A stretch of DNA of 64,000 nt from Apoderus coryli. Lineage: Eukaryota; Arthropoda; Insecta; Coleoptera; Attelabidae. The stretch is from NCBI GenBank assembly GCA_911728435.2, contig OU452199.1, positions 12,720,860 through 12,784,859 of the forward strand. Reading direction: 5' to 3'. The notes under the pieces were generated by a model that worked only from the letters and a program-made list of their open reading frames with translations, was not told the DNA's origin and made no database searches. The translations under genes and the position numbers were made by a program. Positions 14,005 through 27,018 of this stretch are shown here, one piece after another; positions within the stretch are counted from its first letter, which is position 1; the number at the start of each line of letters is the position of its first letter.

Positions 14005-14260
14005 AACGACTGGCTTCCTCACCACGATAATACACCAGCGCATCCATTGAATATCATGCAACAGTTTTTGGACAAAAAATATTACTTAGCTTCACCTGCT
14101 CCCTTACTGTCCCGAATTGATTCTCTGCGACTTTAAGCTGTTCCAGAGACTTAAAATTTCACAGAAAAGAAACCGGTTTGATGCAAGTGCGACGAATGTC
14201 CAGAAGACCATTAAGGAAACTGACCATGAGAACAGCTCTAGCTCTGGAAGCACCGATGAG
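14005..14260 (+). pseudogene. Mariner (DD34D) transposase fossil
   Basis: The plus strand encodes WLPHHDNTPAHPLNIMQQFL, the mariner second-aspartate block (Asp codon 14026-14028). After a shift of one frame comes CDFKLFQRLK with RNRF, the third-aspartate block (Asp codon 14129-14131). The distance between the two Asp codons is 103 nt, or 34 codons plus the one-base shift, which fits the DD34D signature of mariner. The sequence between them is degraded where YSPDLAP should be. Sequence upstream to about 13700 may belong to the same copy but is too decayed to align by eye. It is not functional. Confidence 0.8.
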
Positions 14261-14299
14261 AGCATACAATTCAGTTAAATCGGGATGACTGCAAAGGAT

Positions 14300-17200
14300 G
14301 GCATCAACTAGGTTCAGTAAAATTATTACCAGAGCATTGGTCGGATTTAATTTAGAATATTTGTTTATAAAGCTTAAATCTTATGCCTAAATAATATAGA
14401 CGACTTTTATGTAGGGTCCTTTAATTGTTTTGGTTTATGTCGGTATATCCGAGTTGGCTGCATTCATTGGAGATAAGTGATATAAAAATGCGAAGCGGCA
14501 AGAAAGTTTTCAAGGAGTATTGTGTCTTTAAGTATAAATTTTTTTATTCATTTTTAGCTTTTGGTAGATTTCCAAATATTTATTAAGTGAATCAGGGAGT
14601 AAAAATTATACCACGAATCAAATAAAGTGATATTCACATGCCATAGTATATAAAGCATCGTATACGAATATATCTGCCAAAATAGGAGAACTTCCAATTT
14701 TCATTTCTGTAACCGCAAAAAAGGAGTCTAACTCTTGTCGCAGAGAGGAAACCGATATGGCACAACGACCGTATCATACCAATATTCGGCAAAATTTATA
14801 CGCTTTTAGGGACGTTGGATCGTTCGACTGGTTTTGCGTTATCAGATATTATTTATATATTATATAAATTCTGAAATCTGGGATCCACCCGTTTGGTCGA
14901 CCCGTGATGCAGAACAGTAGAAGGCAATCTGGCATAAGGGTTGTTTTCGAGTTGAACCAATTAATACATATCTAACGTTCTAGTATTTATATGAGTGTGT
15001 AAGGTATAAGTTCAATCAAACTTGAATTCACTCCTCAAAGGAATGCATGCTTTGCCTATTAGTGTTTCGTCATCTAAACATGGAATCTGACTTGGTTACA
15101 AATAAATACCTACAAGATCAAGTTAATCAAATCTTTGTGCATTTAGGCTACTATTAAGAAGTAAATAGGCATTATTATTAAATTAATATATCAAACATTA
15201 CCACCAAGCAAAGTAAGTATTAGACATTTAAAATTTTTGACAAGCTGGCAAAATATTGTAATGAAAAACATGGAGCTTTAAATCTAAAATTCTATCATTG
15301 GTCAAAATGTTCCATGGAATTTTTTATATTTTAAAAAATATGACTAGTGGAGGTAAGTATCACATATATTATGTTTATTTTTTTATGAGGGTTCTCCAAA
15401 TACTCTTGCTTCTAGTCCCATTTTATTGTTGCCGCAATCTTTTAGGATTTATTATACAGCTATGCAAAATTAACATATCATTTTAAATAATTTGCTAAAG
15501 CATAGTTGAATTTCTGAAAATTTCCAGCAAATTCTAATAGATATGAGCAAAATAATTACTTCAACTATAATGAAGAGTTCAACTCGCCCGGTCACATAAT
15601 CACGGATTCATGCAGGCTGAGAGATTTATATATTACTTTGGGATTGTTCTATTCAGAAATACCACTCGAACAAATTTCTCTACAAAATATCTTTCGAGCA
15701 TGGTATTTCTAAAGAAATTTGGTCTCATGATGTTTCAAAATAGTATTGACATAAAAATGTTAAAGTATAGTTACCATCAAAATATCCATAAATATCACTT
15801 GTGATATAAATATCGGTTATTATTAGATATTTATGTGCAATGAATACTATCAAAACTGATTAACACGTGATATGATAGTATCCTTTTTAACAGCGTTATA
15901 AGTCAGACCTGTTTTATTTTTGCCTTCTAAGACATTTATTTGCCAATAAAATTATCATTTTATTTTCTACAAAGGGATTGAGATATCGAACATCTCTTAT
16001 AAAAACTGAAATGGTTTAATATTAAATCTCCAATATACTGCAGCATCGAATTGTGGATTTTGGCTCAATTTTTACCTTTTTGCTAACATATAGAGAAACG
16101 GATTTATGGCTGAACGGAAGCGGGTGTGCGTTTAGGAATTCCGGACGATGATTTGCGGCTCGTATGACCTTTCTTCCCCACGCACATACACCATAATATA
16201 TAAATGTGTATGCGGTGAAGGGCGAAGTCGTTTATGGGGTAAATAAGGTGAGACGACAAAAAAATATAAGAACCATCAGAAGTCTAAAGTTACTTAAACC
16301 AAGATTGAAATACATAAGGATTTTTCGAAGAATTTTCGGTGTATTATATTTGCAACGTATAAAGTTACTGCAAGCGATAATTAGACTAGACATGTATAGT
16401 TATTTGAAATATGAGAAGAATGCAGCTTTAGGTAAATACATATTTAAATTTTTGTAACAAACATTGGTTTTTTATGAAAAGTAGTCGTTCTTAGAGCTTC
16501 TTACAGTGTGCAGAATTTATTTCGTATTTAATCAGTCTCTATATTATCGCAATATATCCGATATTGCTGTGACTACTAATAGAAAATTGAATTCCATTTT
16601 CATAGTGTTTAAATTAAAATCCTTAAATATTCATATAAATAACTTCGTTTACAGAATTAGGAATAAGGTATTATTAAAATCAGCTTCCTATCGTTGCTAT
16701 ATTTCAAGATATAATAAAATTTGGAAAATATCTTGGTCACATAATTAAAATATATAAATAGAGCACTTTACAATGTAGGCCCAAGTAATTCAAATTCAAT
16801 AAAACGAACAAAAATTGTGTTGTGTGCATGTCATACGAGTAGGAAATGGTCATTTCAAGTGGTTTTCACACTATACTTTTTCTATGACCTTTTTAAAGTT
16901 TTTGGATAAATTAAGCATAATAATTTTTAGGAAAATATTTGTTTTCCGAAATTTACCTATACTCGCCCTGTTGCCGTAAGCCTAAATACGATGAGTTAAA
17001 AGTATTAAACTGACTAGGTGGTGTTAAACTATAATCACTATCACTGTTTTTCATTATATAAATAAATAGCTTTAAATCCTTGGAAATTAGCGAATTAATT
17101 TAAACTGTCAGTTTGCTTTAATTGTATTTTCGGCGTTGCTATGGGATTTTTGATAACCGATGCTACTTTTGTCATTAACAGGAAATTTACTCGTGCATTT

Positions 17201-17725
17201 TAAAATATTTCCCACTAGTTGCCCAGCTGCAAAACAGCTTTACAATGTAGTACATTTTGAAATTTAAAGAGTCGTAGAAGAAATATATTTTACTAAGGAC
17301 GCAGATCGCTTAGAGGGAGTTCAGGCCCCTATTGTAGATTTACTTTTGACATTAGAAAATGTTACCAAATAAGTTGCAAAATTATTGATGCTGGTATATT
17401 AAGATTATGCAAAATAATTCTTAAGCCATAAAGCAAAGATTAATCTCTGCATAAAGTATTGTCCAAAAAACCACCATATCTGCTAGAAAAGTATTAGAAG
17501 ATTAGAATTATAGCGACGCAACGTTAATTTGCTTAATACTAGAAATCTTCAATAATATCAAGGTATTGTACTGCTGTGTTTAAACGTAGGTTTTTGCATC
17601 TAAAGTTGAACACTTGAACTTGAAGAATAATAAAATGTTTTCAATTTTAACTTAAGTTTAATGCACCTTTTTGGATCTGTCTCGTTTTGTGTGTTGCTTT
17701 GTAGTTTCTTTTTATCTACCGCACA
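14300..17725. other. AT-rich noncoding stretch
   Basis: I see no gene, RNA or mobile element that can be supported. Short frames at 15298-15804 and 16206-16748 are AT-driven and resemble no family. Confidence 0.5.
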
Positions 17726-17726
17726 C

Positions 17727-18490
17727 TATAATAATAATAATAATATTTATTTCAGTGAGTACAAGGATTACAATGTCGGTACAATATATCTTATAATTAA
17801 TGTGAAATAAATATTAATCAAACTCCTCTGAAATCATATTCTGTAAGTCATCCTGTGTTGCAAAGTTTAAAACTTGTCTGCAACTGTAGATGAAGGTAGA
17901 ACAGATATAATTGCACATGAAGCCATTTCAGTTAAGTATTACCTATATCATTTTACAACCCAAAATTAGAAATATCTTGAGAACAAAACAAAAAAAAACA
18001 AATAAAAAAAGCAATAAATGAGTTAAACTAAAAAGTGAATACTAATCGTTCCCGATTTTATTAGACACAGATTTCACCCCATATCCATTTAGGTGCTTAT
18101 TTCAATTTTATTATCTATAAGCCAGTTTGAAAAGATTTTTTTAAATGATTTATAAGAGGTTTTCTCTTTTAAATCCAGAGGCAGTTTATTATAAATTTGC
18201 TTACCGACATACGCGAAACATCTCTGTCCTATCTGTAATTTAGTTTTGGGAAGAATTAGGTTTTCATTTAGTCTGAACCGCGTTGGATGTCGATGTGTGT
18301 TCATATTTACTAGTCTTTTATCTTTAATTAGTAGAAGTAAAGCTGCTTTATAGAAAAGATTTTTGGCCGTTAAATATAGATAATATTTTTCAATTAATAT
18401 AATTATTGTATTTTTATATGGTGATTTTTCTTTATTCAATTTGATTTTAATAATCGATTGTGGGGTAATTACTCGAGACATTTATTATAA
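17727..18490 (-). mobile_element. LINE 3' fragment (5'-truncated)
   Basis: On the minus strand the order is a reverse-transcriptase C-terminal coding piece (18089-18481), a 3' untranslated region of about 340 bp, AATAAA (complement of 17746-17751) and a (TTA)n tail (17728-17745). This end layout is shared with three other LINE copies in the window. Only the last part of ORF2 remains, as expected from incomplete target-primed reverse transcription. The C-terminal protein sequence differs from the other copies, so it is a related but distinct family. Confidence 0.75.
18089..18481 (-). pseudogene. LINE ORF2 C-terminal fragment
   Basis: An open stretch of 130 codons. Residues about 70-110 (NMNTHRHPTRFR, KTKLQIGQRCFAYVG, IYNKLPLDLKE) match the usual C-terminal block of jockey/CR1-like ORF2 proteins, which reads NTRxxxx...IGQRSFxYxGPxLWNxLP. 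No catalytic motif is present because the reverse transcriptase core lies upstream and is missing. The apparent start methionine is incidental. It would not give a working enzyme. Confidence 0.7.
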
Positions 18491-18499
18491 TCAGTTCTT

Positions 18500-21400
18500 C
18501 ATACTTACCCTAATTGTTATCCAAAACATTAACAAAATAATATATTCAGATTTACTGTATTCTATAATATAATCTCAATAGCGTACAGTATATTTGTACA
18601 ATTCGCAGGAAATTTTACATTTATTTTATCTAAAAAAAAAAACGTTTCAGCTTGAAAAAGCGGCTCTAAACAATTGTACTGATTACACTGCTCATACAAG
18701 TGAAGAAATAAATAAGTTCATATGGAATAAGTATGGCCGATATGCAAACCCAAATTGATAAAATATTCGCGCAAATTTGGAAGTGAAATATCAGGCAACT
18801 TTATTTAGCATACCTACTATATAGATTGCAATTATATTAGTTACTAAATTTAAAATATTGAGTTTAAATTAAAATACATATTTACCAATATAAAATAATT
18901 TAAATAGCACTAAACGGTATAAACAATAATTGTTTTTGCTGCATATTTTAATAAGAATAATTCTTACAGTACTATATGACCATTGTGTAAAAAATAATCA
19001 TCCCATATACAAATTATTATTTAAATTATCAAAATAACTATCTATGTGATACACATTTTAACAACTTTTCCACCCTAATTGAACGACCAAATCCGGCGTT
19101 ATAGTTGGACGATAATCACTGAATCGACACTACACCGGTAACTAAAATGGGCCCCTTTCAATGTGCCGTGGAAATCCAGATTCACGAGAGGATAACAGTT
19201 ATAATAAAACATTCAAATATGCCGTAATTTATTCAAAATTTTACGTGGAGATTTTATCAATAGTTGTGATGTAATTTTTCCAAACAATCTGTATAACATG
19301 CGTGTTAAACTACAATTTTGTTAATAATTTCTAAAGGCACCGCTAGACTCACAGACTTAAACCTATATAAAACTTGTAAAAAAAAATAGGCATTGGTTGT
19401 AATAAATTATATTCAAATATACAATTTCCATATATAGGGTGTCCCAAAAAATGGGTCAGTCAATTAACCACAGATTCTTTGAGCAAAATGTATTCCACTT
19501 TTCTTGTGCCATTTTCCATTACCTCTCAATACCTAACTCGCGTTCTAATCATCGCATCTACCTATACGAAACTTGGTATATTAATACATATTACCATTTA
19601 AGCCGCATGAATCAATGTAGAAAAAGTTAACAAACATGAAACTGCATTGAAATGATTGGGTTTTTATACCCTCTGAGACCAAAATTGGTTAAAAATCTTT
19701 CCTTTTTAAAATTTTGTTTATTTTAGATTTTAGGAACATATTTTTTGTTACTATTTGAATAGTTTTAAACATTTTTGTTCTATATAAAGCATAAAATGAA
19801 TTTTATTTTAGATTTTTGCACGGTTGAGAATTGTTCCTTCATAAAATATTTTTTTTTGTAGAAACATATTTTTTGTTGTTGTTACTATTCTGATACGGTT
19901 TTGAACGCTTTTAAGAAGAAAGAAGAGAACCTTGTAGTTCGTCCAATGGTTTTCTTATTAATAGTCAGAGGGCTTTGGGCCCATCACTGCTGACTCGTCA
20001 GGTCAGTCCCGAAAGCGCTCTGACCATTAAAGCTAGCTTTTTCTTCTTAAACATATATTTTTCTATGTAATAAACATGTATTTTATTCAAGGTTTTTGTA
20101 TGATTTAGAAGTATATAGTACAGCCTCTTATAGGTCATGGGCTTGATTTTGTCGCCATTAGGGGTCAGCTATGATGAAGTATGTAATTGAGGTAGGTTTA
20201 AAATGTCATTGTCAGAGCTGAAACTGGTGCATATATATCCTTTTCTATTTTGCAAAAGTCTTCAATCTATCAGGCCAGCTTTCTCTCATTTACATAATAA
20301 TTTGTTCCGGGATTCCCCACAATTCGCTCTACTACCTCTAGGATACTTCTCTATAAAATGACGTCAAATATTGCATTTTAATGGGACACATTAGCAAAAA
20401 TTATACCGGCGAGATGTGGCAAAATAAAAAATATTTGTCAGAAATGCTTTATACCAATAGTATAAGAAATAGTTTATAAATTAATTCATATTAAATTATA
20501 AGCAGCTCAAAAATACATCTAAAGGTTGCACAATGATGCTGTGGACATAATATTATGCTCTTCCGCTTGTTTCAAAAAAGCTTTGAATGGCTTCTGCTTA
20601 TGTGGCCACATTTATTGCCCTATTCCCCACGAATTTTACAAAAGGAGTACTATTTAATTTTGTACCAATATGGAATGATACCGAGATCCTATATCAAAAA
20701 GAAGTTAGATATTTGTCAGAATATTGCAGTTGAAGTTAGTGTGAAGTCTGCATTGAAGACAAAATGGAGCCTTTTGACAATATACTTAGAAATGGGACAG
20801 AAACAGGATATTCTTCGATGTTTAAGGATAAATTTACATTTTACCGCGCAAAAAGACCGAATCACTATCAACTGTCTCCAATTCGAAAATAAGTCCGTTG
20901 TGAGGGAAGACATTTAAATAATTTCCGAACGTAACAATCCCAATACCCAGCGAACAAAAAAAATCCTACACTTTTTTAAATTTATACAATGTTGATAAAG
21001 ATGCTAAAGCTGGTAATTACATTTAAAATAATATTGTTGGTCGATGAAAATTTGATTACTGAAGTCAATCCAATCTATTAAAGTATAATATTGTGATATT
21101 TCTTTTTCTGTTTTTGAATACATAATTTATTTTGAATTTTTGTTGGCCCGGAAAACATTCACCATTTCATTGACCCACAAGGTTACAGGGTGGTCGCAAA
21201 CTACTGTAGTGTGATCTACTAGTAAAAATATGGACTGTTTCTTAAATGGAACACCATATACCTATATTATCAAATATTCTGAAAGAAAATTAAATTCGCG
21301 TTTAAATACTATGCCATATTTCTATCCCTAAATGGTTATGTTTACGAAAGAAATGAAATTTCTAAAAAACATCGATGATTTCGCTATAATTCAAAAATGA

Positions 21401-22740
21401 AGTTTTAATGAACTTGTTAATTATTCTTAGGAAATGTGACAAAATTTTAGAAAAACCATGGAGAAAGTTTAATGAAACGTATCCTAATTAAAAGAAGCGT
21501 TACAGTAGCTAATAAATGCTTCTTTTTCATCGATATCAGTATGAATTTCAATAAACTTTCTGTATGTTTTTTCTATAATTTTGTCACAATGCCAATGAGG
21601 GATATTTAGGTTCTTAATTATTTTCTTTCATTTTTAATTATTGGTGCGACACTTTCGCAAAGAAACAACAAACGTTTTACTAGTTATGGACTAAATGTCA
21701 GATTATTACGATTTTAAAGTTTCGTTCAATCAATATGCCAAGATAATTGATTTTTTAAAGATATTTTTGTAAAATTTTTGGAGTCTGTCTATCTTCCGGA
21801 ACTGTTTTTGGCCAAAAAAATATAGGTATAGGAATGGGTTAAGACAAACTATTTCAAAACAGCTAAGGAATCCAAATATATAATTATGTACAGGGCAGTC
21901 TATTCGAAATAAACTAGTTGATACCACAACATTATGGATTGATAGATTAGATTGACCTCAGTAATCACTCGAAATTTCGAATCAATCGTATGAATTGTCC
22001 AGCAGCTGTATATGTAAAAAAGTTCAGCAAACATTTTGTAAATTTGAATGATTTTCATTAACACAAGCAATTTTAAACAGTGCTTTGTAAAAATGTAAAA
22101 TTTTATGGAAGCATCGTTCAAATTTATATTATAACTTCAATAAAAAATTTGTGTGAGACTTTTATGATCGTATGGGTAACTGTAATTTCTCAGATTAGTT
22201 GCCGTAGGTCATGTTTACACTTAAAAATCGAAAGTTAGAATACTTCGGACACATACCGCGGTCCCATAGAGTTTCTTGTGAATGTTTTGCCAACGCGAGT
22301 GCTCGACATCTCCAAGACTTATAGTGATTAATATCACCTGACTTCTGATGGCTCGCTGCAAAATAGATTATGCCATGTAGCGTAGGTATCCTGTAATTTG
22401 AAATAGAACATGCAATAGTAATTGTATTGATTGTTTGCTGAGACATTTTGTAGTCAAAATAATAATATAATAATAAATCTTAGGTTTTTCGTACTATTTG
22501 CTCATCGTTTTGTCCTAATGTTCTGCACATATTTCATAAAGCTTTTCATTTGATCAACATTGCTACCCGAAACAGTAATACGACAGACTACAAACCAGAC
22601 ACGCCAGATGAGCGAGAAAGAGGTGCTGGGAATTCAATGTTAGGGTTAGGTTGTCTTTATAGATATTGTGTTTCTCGCATGCTTTGTCGGTCCGTAAAAA
22701 TTAAAATTTTAATTTCTTATTGTAATAGTACCTACCTGCT
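18500..22740. other. Noncoding stretch
   Basis: Apart from the foldback at 19908-20052 I see no gene. At 19437 AGGGTGTCCCAAAAAATGGG looks like the start of a TA-flanked element, but no partner end was found. A 120-codon open frame at 20555-20917 (+) matches no family I know; it is overlapped on the other strand and its codon use gives no support for it being real. Confidence 0.5.
19908..20052. repeat. Foldback element
   Basis: An outer pair of arms (CTTTTAAGAAGAAA near 19912, TTTCTTCTTAAA near 20041) encloses an inner hairpin. The inner arms are about 19956-19980 and 20008-20030 (GTCAGAGGGCTTTGGG against CCCGAAAGCGCTCTGAC, two mismatches), with a 27-base loop. The nested arms suggest a miniature foldback transposon. 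No target duplication could be fixed. Confidence 0.55.
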
Positions 22741-22743
22741 ATG

Positions 22744-24166
22744 ATTAATAATAATAATAATAAATTTTATTTGTAGCTCATTCCATATAAATAAATATAC
22801 AATTTCAACTTAAAATAACTTATTAAAAAAAAACTAAATCAATAAATCACGTATTAAATGGCAGAACTACAAAACGGGTTAAAAAGGCAGTATAACTGAT
22901 ATCTAATTTTAACCCTAACCAACACTTACTACTATAAATTCTACTCCTTACTTTACTAATAACTTACATAATCTTAATCTATTTACACATGTATAATATT
23001 TGGCACCAAGAAAAAAAACAATTTAACACTACTTATGTCTCATAATAATACAAAAAAAAAGTTATATTGTTAAGAAGAAATCAATAAAAAAACAATTAAA
23101 TAAGTTGACCATGATTTGTTAGCAATTGTTTCATATGACGTTTAAATGTAGTTAACTTTAAACATTTGAAAGAGGTGGGGATCTTATTATATAATCTAAA
23201 AACGTTATAGGTAAAAGTCCGTTTAAATAGGACTGTTCTATGTAATGGAGGGGCAAAAGACCCCTATATCTAAGATTTAGGTTGTGTACATCCGATCTAA
23301 ACGTTATTTTATTAAGTAAGTAAGGAGGAGGAGGAGGATCAAAACAGAGTGGTACAAGACGGCAGCATGCAATTGCCTTCTGGCCTCCATTGGTAACCAC
23401 CTAGCAGCTACCAATTTATGGCTTACGCGTTCAAATTTTCTGATACCATAAACATATAGATATATGGACATGGTCCATAGATAATATCACAATATGTAAA
23501 GCTGCTAAGAACCAGGGAATCCGTCAAGTTTTAATTCTTGGGATAAAACGCTTCTTTGAGGGTATAGAAGTTTTAGAGCTGCACATGATTTTTTTATACA
23601 TTTAGAGATATGTTCTGTAAACCGCAGGTTATCATCCAAATAAAGTCCCAAGTTCTTAGCAACTCGTGTGAAGCCAATATCTACATTATCAATCTTAATG
23701 GACATATTATCGCGCACAGCATGATTGTTTCTTCCAAACACTAAAACATTAGTTTTTAAGGGGTTTATCTTTAATTGACTATTGGACTATTGGACCACTC
23801 TACAAGAGATTGTAAGTCGTGATTTATATGCTGAGAGGCACTTGCAATGTCGTTTTGAAAGAAGGAATATTTCAGCTGGCTGTCATCAGCATACATATAC
23901 AATGAACAATGGTGTAGACAGGAAGCAAGGGTTGAGATGTATAAACAAAACAAAAGGGGTCCAAGAATGGAACCTTGCGGTACTCCACAAAAAGTGTTAC
24001 TCACCCAAGACAATCCCATATGGGTTTCTACATATTGCGAGCGACCTTTCAAGTAGCTATTCATTAGTTCCAAGGCATTTGACGAGAATCCAGAATAATT
24101 TAAAACAGATAAGAGAATATCATGACTAATTTTGTCAAATGCCTTAGAATAATCAATCAGTATTAA
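22744..24166 (-). mobile_element. LINE fragment, 5'-truncated and internally deleted
   Basis: On the minus strand the copy begins within the reverse transcriptase core near 24166 (LIDYSKAFDKISHD) and runs to AATAAA (complement of 22766-22771) and a (TTA)n tail at 22744-22762. Recognisable blocks are the palm domain, YADD, the thumb-side region and the C-terminal domain. A piece between the thumb-side block and the C-terminal domain is missing near 23500. It shares its 3' architecture with the copies at 17.7, 28.5 and 34.1 kb. Confidence 0.85.
23160..24166 (-). pseudogene. LINE ORF2 reverse transcriptase remnant
   Basis: The first piece (24073 to 23771) holds GVPQGSILGPLLFCLYIS and YADDSQLKYSF, the reverse transcriptase B and C motifs with both catalytic aspartates. 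A frameshift near 23760 leads into the second piece (23741 to 23505) with KNLGLYLDDNLRFTEH. Sequence is then lost, and C-terminal blocks follow in shifted frames (FERVSHKLVAARWLPMEARR, then PPYLLNKITFRSDVHNLNLR). Several frameshifts plus the deletion make it inactive. The family is jockey/CR1-like; I do not assign a clade. Confidence 0.85.
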
Positions 24167-24169
24167 GAT

Positions 24170-25520
24170 TATTTTTTATTTTGAAAGTTTGTTTTTTAAG
24201 TTAATTTGAAACCTAAAGAAAATATATTGGTATATGTATTAAAAACAAATAGTAATTATTTCTTAAATTACAGTGACGCGTATTTTTTTTTTTATTTAAT
24301 TTCATAACAAAAATTTGTTAGCAGGCAAGCGATTTTATTATAACGTGTCGTTTATGGTTGAAAGCTAATGCATAAAAATATTCATGGATATATAAGACAT
24401 TTTGAAAATTCGAGTCAAACCATAGTTTAATCTTTTGACCCCAACCCGTTTGTTACTATTAACCAGTTAGATTTAGTCCAGTTAGGTCAAATTAAAGTAT
24501 TGGTAAATTGAACATATTTTAATTTTAGATACTTATTTCTGTATCATCATGTTTCAATATCTTTACTGTATATATCATACATTGCAAAAACTAAGCAACA
24601 TTGTAAACTCCAATTTAAATGGACAAGGTCACTGAGCAGAATGGAAGAACATCAAAAGAATTCCGCAGGTTGTCGCCTCTGTATACTCTGGGGTAATACT
24701 TTAATGTAGGTACTACATACCTATCACATTATTGTCAAGAAGTTCGTCGGTAATAGTAGCGTATAGTCCACCTTTAACGAAACAAACCATCAATTTGTAG
24801 AACATCCGTTCCGGGCCATGTACCTATTTACTTTTCCAAATCGACGTCTTTTTTTACATATTGAAGGTATATCTTTTACTTCCATCTGCATTGTCTAACA
24901 AAATTTCAATTTTGTTTATCGCACCGCGACCGCAATTATAGATGTCCAAGCCTATAATTAACTACCAAACATCAATGTTAACATGGCAAACGACTTTTCG
25001 TGAGATAAAATTTTGCTGAAGTTCCTAGAAAATAGCGTGTATTTCTTCTGTTGATATTAGTTCTTTTACTAACTTATTGTAATACGTTGTATGTATACCT
25101 AATTATTTAGATTGTTATCAGTTATTTATGTAGCGTAAACGAACGGCTGTCACAAATTAACGCTGAACAGCTTACAAAAAAAATCCTAAGTAAATAATTA
25201 AACAAACAAAGTGCAACTTGAAATCATGCTCGAGCATCTTTTAGTATAAAATAATTCATTCATGTAGTTATGCCTTTCGACACTAGTGTAGTGGTGATCA
25301 CTTTGACATTTCAAGAAGACATTTCAATACAAATTTGTATAGAAAAACTTTTTTACATTTTGAAAACCTAAAAGGTTCAAACACTAATCACATTGGCGGT
25401 AAAATTTTTGTTTGAACAAGCACAAAATGTATTTAAATTTGGTGTAATAGTTAGTAGCTCTCTATCATCGTAAATTAAATATACTGTGCTCTCTATGTGC
25501 AATTATAATAATATTAATAA
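24170..25520. other. Noncoding stretch
   Basis: No gene, RNA or mobile element can be supported here. Confidence 0.5.
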
Positions 25521-25527
25521 TAATGAA

Positions 25528-25765
25528 TTACAATAAAAATTCATACATCGTCTCCACTAATATATAATTGCCCGTGTGTTTGTTTTCAAATTAAGATTTA
25601 AAATTAAAGCTGATGATAGAGCGGGACTCCGAAACATGTCCCCTTTTATAAAAAAAGAATATTAAATACAATTATACGAGTATTAGTGGAGACGATAAAT
25701 GAATTTTTATTGTAATTATATTACACTCCACTGCATCCAATAATGGATTACTTCTTTAATTTAAT
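25528..25765 (+). mobile_element. Hammerhead-bearing repeat, copy A
   Basis: The repeat contains a hammerhead-like core at 25610-25640, followed by TATTAGTGGAGACGAT (near 25681) and CACTCCACTGCATCCAA with GGATTACTTC (near 25750). Copies B and C share the same order. A partial inverted copy of the downstream part lies on the left (25528-25568, containing ATCGTCTCCACTAATA), so the core sits between inverted arms. Inverted and tandem end duplications together with hammerheads are known in Penelope-like retroelements. No reverse transcriptase or GIY-YIG frame is present, so that link is inference. Confidence 0.6.
25604..25646 (+). ncRNA. Hammerhead-like motif, copy A
   Basis: The conserved boxes CTGATGA (25610-25616) and GAAA (25631-25634) are present, then CATGTC to 25640, where cleavage would fall. 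Stem II is short (GAG/CTC). Stem III would be the minimal A-U, C-G pairs of ACATGT. Stem I is poor (AAAG against CCCTTT only with slippage), so this copy is probably inactive. Confidence 0.45.
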
Positions 25766-26229
25766 AATGAGTTATTACGGGTAGATCTAAATGTACGGTA
25801 TTGTATAACTTGTACTCGTATAAAAACACATTTTGGCATTCTAGGTTTTTTCGTTATTACTTATCGAAAATAACCTCTCCTAGACCAAGATTTTCTTGTT
25901 ATCAGCAACTATTAGCAGCTTTCATGAATGCCATATGGTCAACAATGTTATTTAGCAGCTTTGGTATGTCAGTTTTATTTCGAATATGGGTTTTATTAGG
26001 GTATTCAGATTACGGTCATTGATTGTGTGTGACTTAAACGGTGACATACGTATGCCGGGACTGATGTAATAATGGAACTATAGATAAAACTATTATAGGA
26101 ATTCATGATGGTTGATGATAGTACGAATCAATATTTGGATCTCCAATGCCTGTAAATATTTGTCAGAAATGTACAAGCTGCACGAAGAAATTGTTAGTAA
26201 TATATACTATATATATATATACTTATATA

Positions 26230-26354
26230 CAGTGTGTCCCAGGATAATTGAAACGACTCTAGTAAAAGACAAAAAGCAGAGCTGGAGCCCAGAAGATCAA
26301 ATTTAAACTCAAATTTGTTTGTTTTAGAGTTGTTTCACCTATCCGGGGACACTG
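26230..26354. mobile_element. 125-bp TA-flanked miniature element
   Basis: The ends are imperfect inverted repeats of about 27 bp, starting CAGTGTGTCCCAGGATAATT on the left and CAGTGTCCCCGGATAGGTG on the complement of the right. TA lies on both sides (26228-26229 and 26355-26356), as for Tc1/mariner insertions. It has no coding capacity. The left arm contains GACTCTAGTAAAAGACAAAA, the uninterrupted form of the site into which a mariner inserted at 32.6 kb. Confidence 0.85.
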
Positions 26355-26978
26355 TATTTTTATTATATGCAAAAATGTTGTTACGTAATATTTCAAAAAT
26401 TTATATTTTAGAGCTAGAAATTAAAGTAATAGAGGTTCATAGGAAAAATTGATAATTATTTTAGAGGCCCCCGGCGTCATTTTTGACATAAAAACTTACA
26501 TATATGTCACAAGTCTTAGGTATGACATGGTACAACCGTAATAACATATAGGGTGTTCCATTCAATATAATCTTGTTAACATCTACTGGTATACCCCGAA
26601 GGTCGGTAAATTTTAACCATTTTAGTTGAGCTAGGCATATCGCAAAGTTTTTAAAATTCTCTTATAAAAGTTTTTTCAAGATTATGTGGCAATATTTCCA
26701 GTGGCATAGTAAATCAAAAACTAAGTGTAGTTCACTTAATAAAAATTTATAACAAAATATTCCACGGTTTTAGAGTAATTTTCAATTGAATGTCGACGTG
26801 CTTTTAAAGGCTTTGGAAATTACTTGTCCAAAATAATATATTATTTAGCGGGTTTGAAGAACCAATCTTGGAAAACTAATAAAAGTCCAGAGAAAGAAAG
26901 AAAACCTAAATGTAAGATGATACTTTAATTTAGTCTGTTATGAGCTCTGCCTTCACTAAGTGAGCATTTTATACCACC

Positions 26979-27018
26979 AAGGCTGATGATGGAGCTGAGT
27001 CTCCGAAACATGTCCCTT
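26979..27018 (+). ncRNA. Hammerhead-like ribozyme motif, copy B
   Basis: Stem I is AAGG (26979-26982) with CCTT (27015-27018). The core is CTGATGA (26983-26989). Stem II is GGAG/CTCC with a 6-base loop, then GAAA (27005-27008). Stem III is the two-pair ACATGT, and the expected cleavage follows the C at 27014. This is a type I layout with a minimal stem III. One T between CTGATGA and stem II departs from the canonical core, where a G-C pair is expected, so activity is uncertain. Confidence 0.6.

Noticed and set aside
20555..20917. 120-codon open frame on the plus strand
   Set aside because: It matches no family I know, has an overlapping frame on the other strand and lies in ordinary AT-rich DNA. 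It is not listed as a gene.
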